A DNA stretch of 14,971 nt, from the NCBI GenBank assembly GCA_031258615.1, contig JAIRMP010000104.1, positions 1-14,971 of the forward strand, written 5' to 3'. Source of the stretch: Spirochaetaceae bacterium (lineage in GTDB: Bacteria > Spirochaetota > Spirochaetia > Treponematales > Breznakiellaceae). A model generated the notes under the pieces. It was not told the origin of the DNA and made no database searches. It saw only the letters and a program-made list of their open reading frames with translations. A program made the translations under genes and the position numbers. Each line of letters starts with the position of its first letter. Within the stretch, counting starts at the first letter, position 1. Below, piece by piece: positions 12,997 through 14,971 of this stretch.

Positions 12997-13977
12997 ATGA
13001 AAAAGAGGGTTGTATTTTTTGTTGTTGTGTCGGTTTTCGCAGGTTTGACCTTTTCATGCACGCGAAAAAATGCGGTATCGGCAAGCGGCGGCGGAACGGA
13101 AGCGCGGGCAACAGGCGGTTTTACACCGCTTGTTTTTGACAACTACGGTAGAACCGTTACCGTAAAAGTGCGCCCCGAAAAGGCGCTGGCGCTTGGGCCG
13201 AACTGCGCGGAAACTATGGTCGCGCTGGGTCTTGCCGATTATATCGCGGGGACGAGCCTGCGGAATCACAGCCGCGGCCCCCTGCCCCAGTACGCGGAGG
13301 CTTTCCAAAGAATCCCGGAGCTTAACCATAGTTCCGCTACACGGGAGGCGGTTATCTCAAGCGGCGCGGATTTTATCTACGGCATTGACTGGGAATTCGG
13401 GGGAGACGGGCTTGATATTGACGAGCTTGCCAGCTACGGCATCACCGTGTATATGGACGCCGCGCAAACGCTGGAGCAGACGTATCAGGAAATTACCGAC
13501 ATCGGGAAAATATTCGGCGTTGAAGACCGGGCTGCGGCGTTTGTAGCCGATCAGCGCGGGCGTATCGCCTCGGTGCAGCAGAAACTTGCGGGCAAGCGTC
13601 CGGTAACAGTTCTGGTCTACGACAGCGGGAATGACGGCGTTTTTACCTGCAGCGGCGTTAATTTTGAAACCCTGCTGATTAACAAGGCGGGCGGCAAAAA
13701 TGTATTCGACGACCTTAAAGAAAAAGCCTGGATCACCGTGAGCTACGAGGAGGTTCTCAAGCGATCCCCTGAAGTGATCGTCATTCATGATTACGATTCG
13801 CCTTCGGTGGAAGCGAAAATGGCGGAAATAAAGGCCAACGACACCCTTTCGCAGCTTGACGCGGTGAGGAATAACCGGTTTGTGATCATTGAGCTTGAAA
13901 GCGTCCTGCCGGGGGACCGCCTTGCCTATACGGTGGAAAAGCTGGCTAAGGGGCTGTATCCGGATATTGTTTTTTAG
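12997..13977 (+). CDS. metal-chelate ABC transporter substrate-binding lipoprotein (TroA/BtuF-like)
   Basis: Periplasmic, membrane-anchored binding protein, 326 residues from ATG 12997 (GGAG 12988-12991); the upstream TTG 12976 is less likely. The signal MKKRVVFFVVVSVFAG ends in LTFSC, a loose lipobox of the spirochaete kind, with C21 as the lipidated residue and a flexible S/G/A-rich linker after it. The mature part follows the type III binding-protein plan: VFDNYGRTVTV and the first lobe with ALALGPNCAETMVALGLADY, a long central helix EQTYQEITDIGKIFGVEDRA, then VLVYDSGNDGVFTCSGVNF and NKAGGKNVFDD in the second lobe. The ligand may be a ferric siderophore, heme or a corrinoid; no residue decides. 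Third gene of the importer operon. Confidence 0.88.
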   Translation: MKKRVVFFVVVSVFAGLTFSCTRKNAVSASGGGTEARATGGFTPLVFDNYGRTVTVKVRPEKALALGPNCAETMVALGLADYIAGTSLRNHSRGPLPQYAEAFQRIPELNHSSATREAVISSGADFIYGIDWEFGGDGLDIDELASYGITVYMDAAQTLEQTYQEITDIGKIFGVEDRAAAFVADQRGRIASVQQKLAGKRPVTVLVYDSGNDGVFTCSGVNFETLLINKAGGKNVFDDLKEKAWITVSYEEVLKRSPEVIVIHDYDSPSVEAKMAEIKANDTLSQLDAVRNNRFVIIELESVLPGDRLAYTVEKLAKGLYPDIVF

Positions 13978-13992
13978 GCGGATCGGACTATG

Positions 13993-14040
13993 GACCTGTT
14001 CAATAACTGAAGTTATTGAACAGGTCTTATACATAAGACC
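13993..14040. repeat. two overlapping perfect palindromes downstream of the binding-protein gene
   Basis: The first has 16-bp arms: GACCTGTTCAATAACT (13993-14008), GA, AGTTATTGAACAGGTC (14011-14026). The second, GGTCTTAT-AC-ATAAGACC (14023-14040), shares GGTC with it, so the two hairpins exclude each other. The first is the close relative of 4841-4872 (shared TGTTCAATAACTGAAG). It could end the importer message, but no T-run follows. Confidence 0.75.
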
Positions 14041-14103
14041 GGCGGTGTTTGGTAAAGCGAACCTGCCGGCGGATTCTGGTTACCGGGTGCCTTAGTAACA
14101 AAA

Positions 14104-14131
14104 TTCGACATTCGGGTTAAAAGTATACATA
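14104..14131 (+). promoter_or_regulatory. possible promoter of the ferredoxin gene
   Basis: TTCGAC (14104-14109), a 16-bp spacer, TACATA (14126-14131), 24 bp before the start codon. The match to consensus is moderate. Confidence 0.35.
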
Positions 14132-14155
14132 TAGTTTTTAATAAGAGAGGTTTTT

Positions 14156-14563
14156 ATGAAGAAACTGGCTATTAAAGATCAGAACGCATGTATGGCGTGT
14201 TTGACTTGCGAACTTGCCTGTGCACAGGCATTTTATAAAAATGCAAACCGGCAAAGTCAAAACCTATCCTGCATAAACATTACGAATAAGCAGGATAAAA
14301 TAAAGATTCTCGTGTGTACCCAATGCGGGAAATGTGCAAAAACCTGTGAGGTTCAGGCAATAACACAAAACACAAAAGGTGTTTATATGCTTAACAAAAA
14401 AACCTGCCTGGGCTGCGGAAAATGTATTGAGGCATGCCCCTTTAAGGTAATGGTTAAGGCGGATACCCAGCCTTCTCCCAGCAAGTGTATTGCCTGCGGT
14501 ATATGCGTCAAGTCCTGTCCTATGGAGGTTTTGTACATCAAGGAAGATGCCGCTGCGGGATGA
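14156..14563 (+). CDS. ferredoxin-type electron carrier with four [4Fe-4S] motifs
   Basis: Small cytoplasmic iron-sulfur protein of 135 residues. ATG 14156 follows AGAGG (14146-14150) at 5 nt. It contains four complete CX2CX2CX3C motifs: C12/15/18/22 (CMACLTCELAC), C54/57/60/64, C84/87/90/94 and C111/114/117/121, enough for four [4Fe-4S] clusters. An extra C39 lies in the first linker. This four-cluster layout is that of the electron-transfer subunits HycB, CooF, DmsB and their relatives, which pass electrons between an oxidoreductase and a partner. No such oxidoreductase lies in the window, so the partner is elsewhere. It could supply reducing power to the radical SAM enzyme upstream, but this is inference. 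It probably has its own promoter and follows the palindromes that end the importer unit. Confidence 0.9.
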   Translation: MKKLAIKDQNACMACLTCELACAQAFYKNANRQSQNLSCINITNKQDKIKILVCTQCGKCAKTCEVQAITQNTKGVYMLNKKTCLGCGKCIEACPFKVMVKADTQPSPSKCIACGICVKSCPMEVLYIKEDAAAG

Positions 14564-14593
14564 ACCATGCAGGGCCCTTAAAAACACGTAAAA

Positions 14594-14638
14594 CCGCCCT
14601 GTCCCCGTTATGTGAACCTGAAGCGGGTCACAGGGCGG
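14594..14638 (+). other. large stem-loop downstream of the ferredoxin gene, overlapping repeat copy 2
   Basis: CCGCCCTGT (14594-14602) pairs perfectly with ACAGGGCGG (14630-14638) around a 27-nt loop, which has an inner CCCG/CGGG pair (14604-14607/14624-14627). The 3' arm belongs to the dispersed repeat; copy 1 lacks the 5' arm. It may act as a transcript end for the ferredoxin gene, though without a T-run. Confidence 0.5.
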
Positions 14639-14683
14639 CCTGTGGAAGCCGGAATATTTCTGATGAAGGTGAATAATCGGCGG
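14621..14683 (+). repeat. 63-bp dispersed repeat, copy 2
   Basis: Direct repeat of 10794-10856 (54 of 63 identical, no gaps). Similarity stops on both sides. The two copies bracket the chelate-importer and ferredoxin genes. Confidence 0.75.
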
Positions 14684-14726
14684 GTGCAACTTCTTTTTCG
14701 GGGCAGACTAACAGAGGAAAGCAGGG

Positions 14727-14732
14727 TATACT
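14727..14732 (+). promoter_or_regulatory. possible -10 box for the gene at the window edge
   Basis: TATACT, near-consensus, 27 bp before the next start codon. A -35 at the right distance (CAGACT, 14704-14709) is poor, so this is tentative. Confidence 0.3.
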
Positions 14733-14759
14733 AAGGACATCCCAAGGGAGGGGATACCA

Positions 14760-14971
14760 ATGAATACCCAAGAAACAGACCCTGCCGTAGAAGAAGCCAT
14801 AGAAGAAATGGCCCGAAGAATCCGGGAAAAAGCGGCGGAATTCCGGGCCGCTCATGCCGAGAGGAAACTGACTATCAGTATTATAGAACGGCTCTGGGGA
14901 GAAAGCCGGGTCATATCGGACGAGATTCTCAAGCGGCTGTATACCGAACTGGCCAACACCAGCGAGGAGCA
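14760..14971 (+). CDS. unrecognised helical protein, N-terminal part (runs off the window)
   Basis: ATG 14760 is preceded by a strong purine-rich RBS, GGGAGGGG at 14746-14753, with 6 nt spacing. The frame is open for 70 codons to the window edge. The product begins MNTQETDPAVEEAIEEMARR and continues with long charged stretches (IREKAAEFRAAHAERK) and then IIERLWGESRVISDEILKRL. It is predicted to be almost all alpha-helix and soluble, with no signal peptide and no cysteine. I do not recognise the family and the rest of the gene is not visible, so no function is offered. The RBS, the -10-like box and codon usage like its neighbours support a real gene. Confidence 0.65.
   Translation, partial: MNTQETDPAVEEAIEEMARRIREKAAEFRAAHAERKLTISIIERLWGESRVISDEILKRLYTELANTSEE

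Noticed and set aside
8787..13977. Assignment as the known anaerobic heme degradation locus (ChuW/HutW-type radical SAM plus HutZ-type split barrel plus heme importer)
   Set aside because: The radical SAM protein lacks the CX3CX2C motif and HemN-like features of ChuW/HutW, and no HutX/ChuY homologue is present. Only the general plan is similar.

Overview
The window looks like the accessory part of a spirochaete chromosome, most plausibly a gut-type Treponema. This is inferred from roughly 50% GC, a lipoprotein signal with a loose spirochaete-style lipobox, decayed transposase and AAA-ATPase relics of types I associate with treponemes, and an anaerobe's gene set (radical SAM enzyme, four-cluster ferredoxin). 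No single gene proves the species.

Layout. Positions 1-1053 are a graveyard of one insertion-sequence family: a frameshifted, internally deleted transposase (minus strand, 1-700) sits inside the N-terminal stub of a related one (775-955), with three copies of the element end at 746-774, 991-1016 and 1029-1053. After a gene-poor stretch, 1433-4538 holds an N-acyl-D-amino-acid deacylase and a sodium:solute symporter with its own sigma-70 promoter, closed by a strong terminator (4550-4582). Positions 4582-5105 are again decayed: an AAA-ATPase C-terminus, a 137-bp MITE-like run of hairpins, and a scrap of an oligopeptide-binding protein. A tRNA-Leu(CAG) gene follows.

Positions 5332-8074 on the minus strand are a taurine/sulfonate ABC transporter in the order tauC-tauA-tauB. 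tauB carries a deletion of about 11 bp directly after Walker B, so the transporter is probably inactive or depends on another ATPase. The region upstream of tauC is a divergent control region: both outward promoters have TTGACA and a 19-bp spacer, and a 20-bp palindrome overlaps the tauC -10 box.

Going right from there are a GNAT acetyltransferase, an unusual radical SAM protein with a CX9CX2C cluster motif, and an FMN split-barrel protein, closely spaced as one operon. They are followed by the C-terminal relic of a FecE-type ATPase, then by a promoter, a leader of about 165 nt with riboswitch-like alternative pairing over the ribosome binding site, and an intact permease-ATPase-lipoprotein importer of the iron-chelate/cobalamin class. 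A four-cluster ferredoxin and the start of an unrecognised helical protein end the window. Two 63-bp direct repeats (10794-10856 and 14621-14683) bracket the importer-ferredoxin block, suggesting it is a recombinable module.

Working together (inference): the radical SAM enzyme, flavin split-barrel protein, metal-chelate importer and ferredoxin recall the general plan of anaerobic tetrapyrrole or metallophore utilisation loci, but the radical SAM protein is not of the HemN/ChuW type. This uncharacterised combination, and the leader RNA before the permease, are the most interesting parts of the window.
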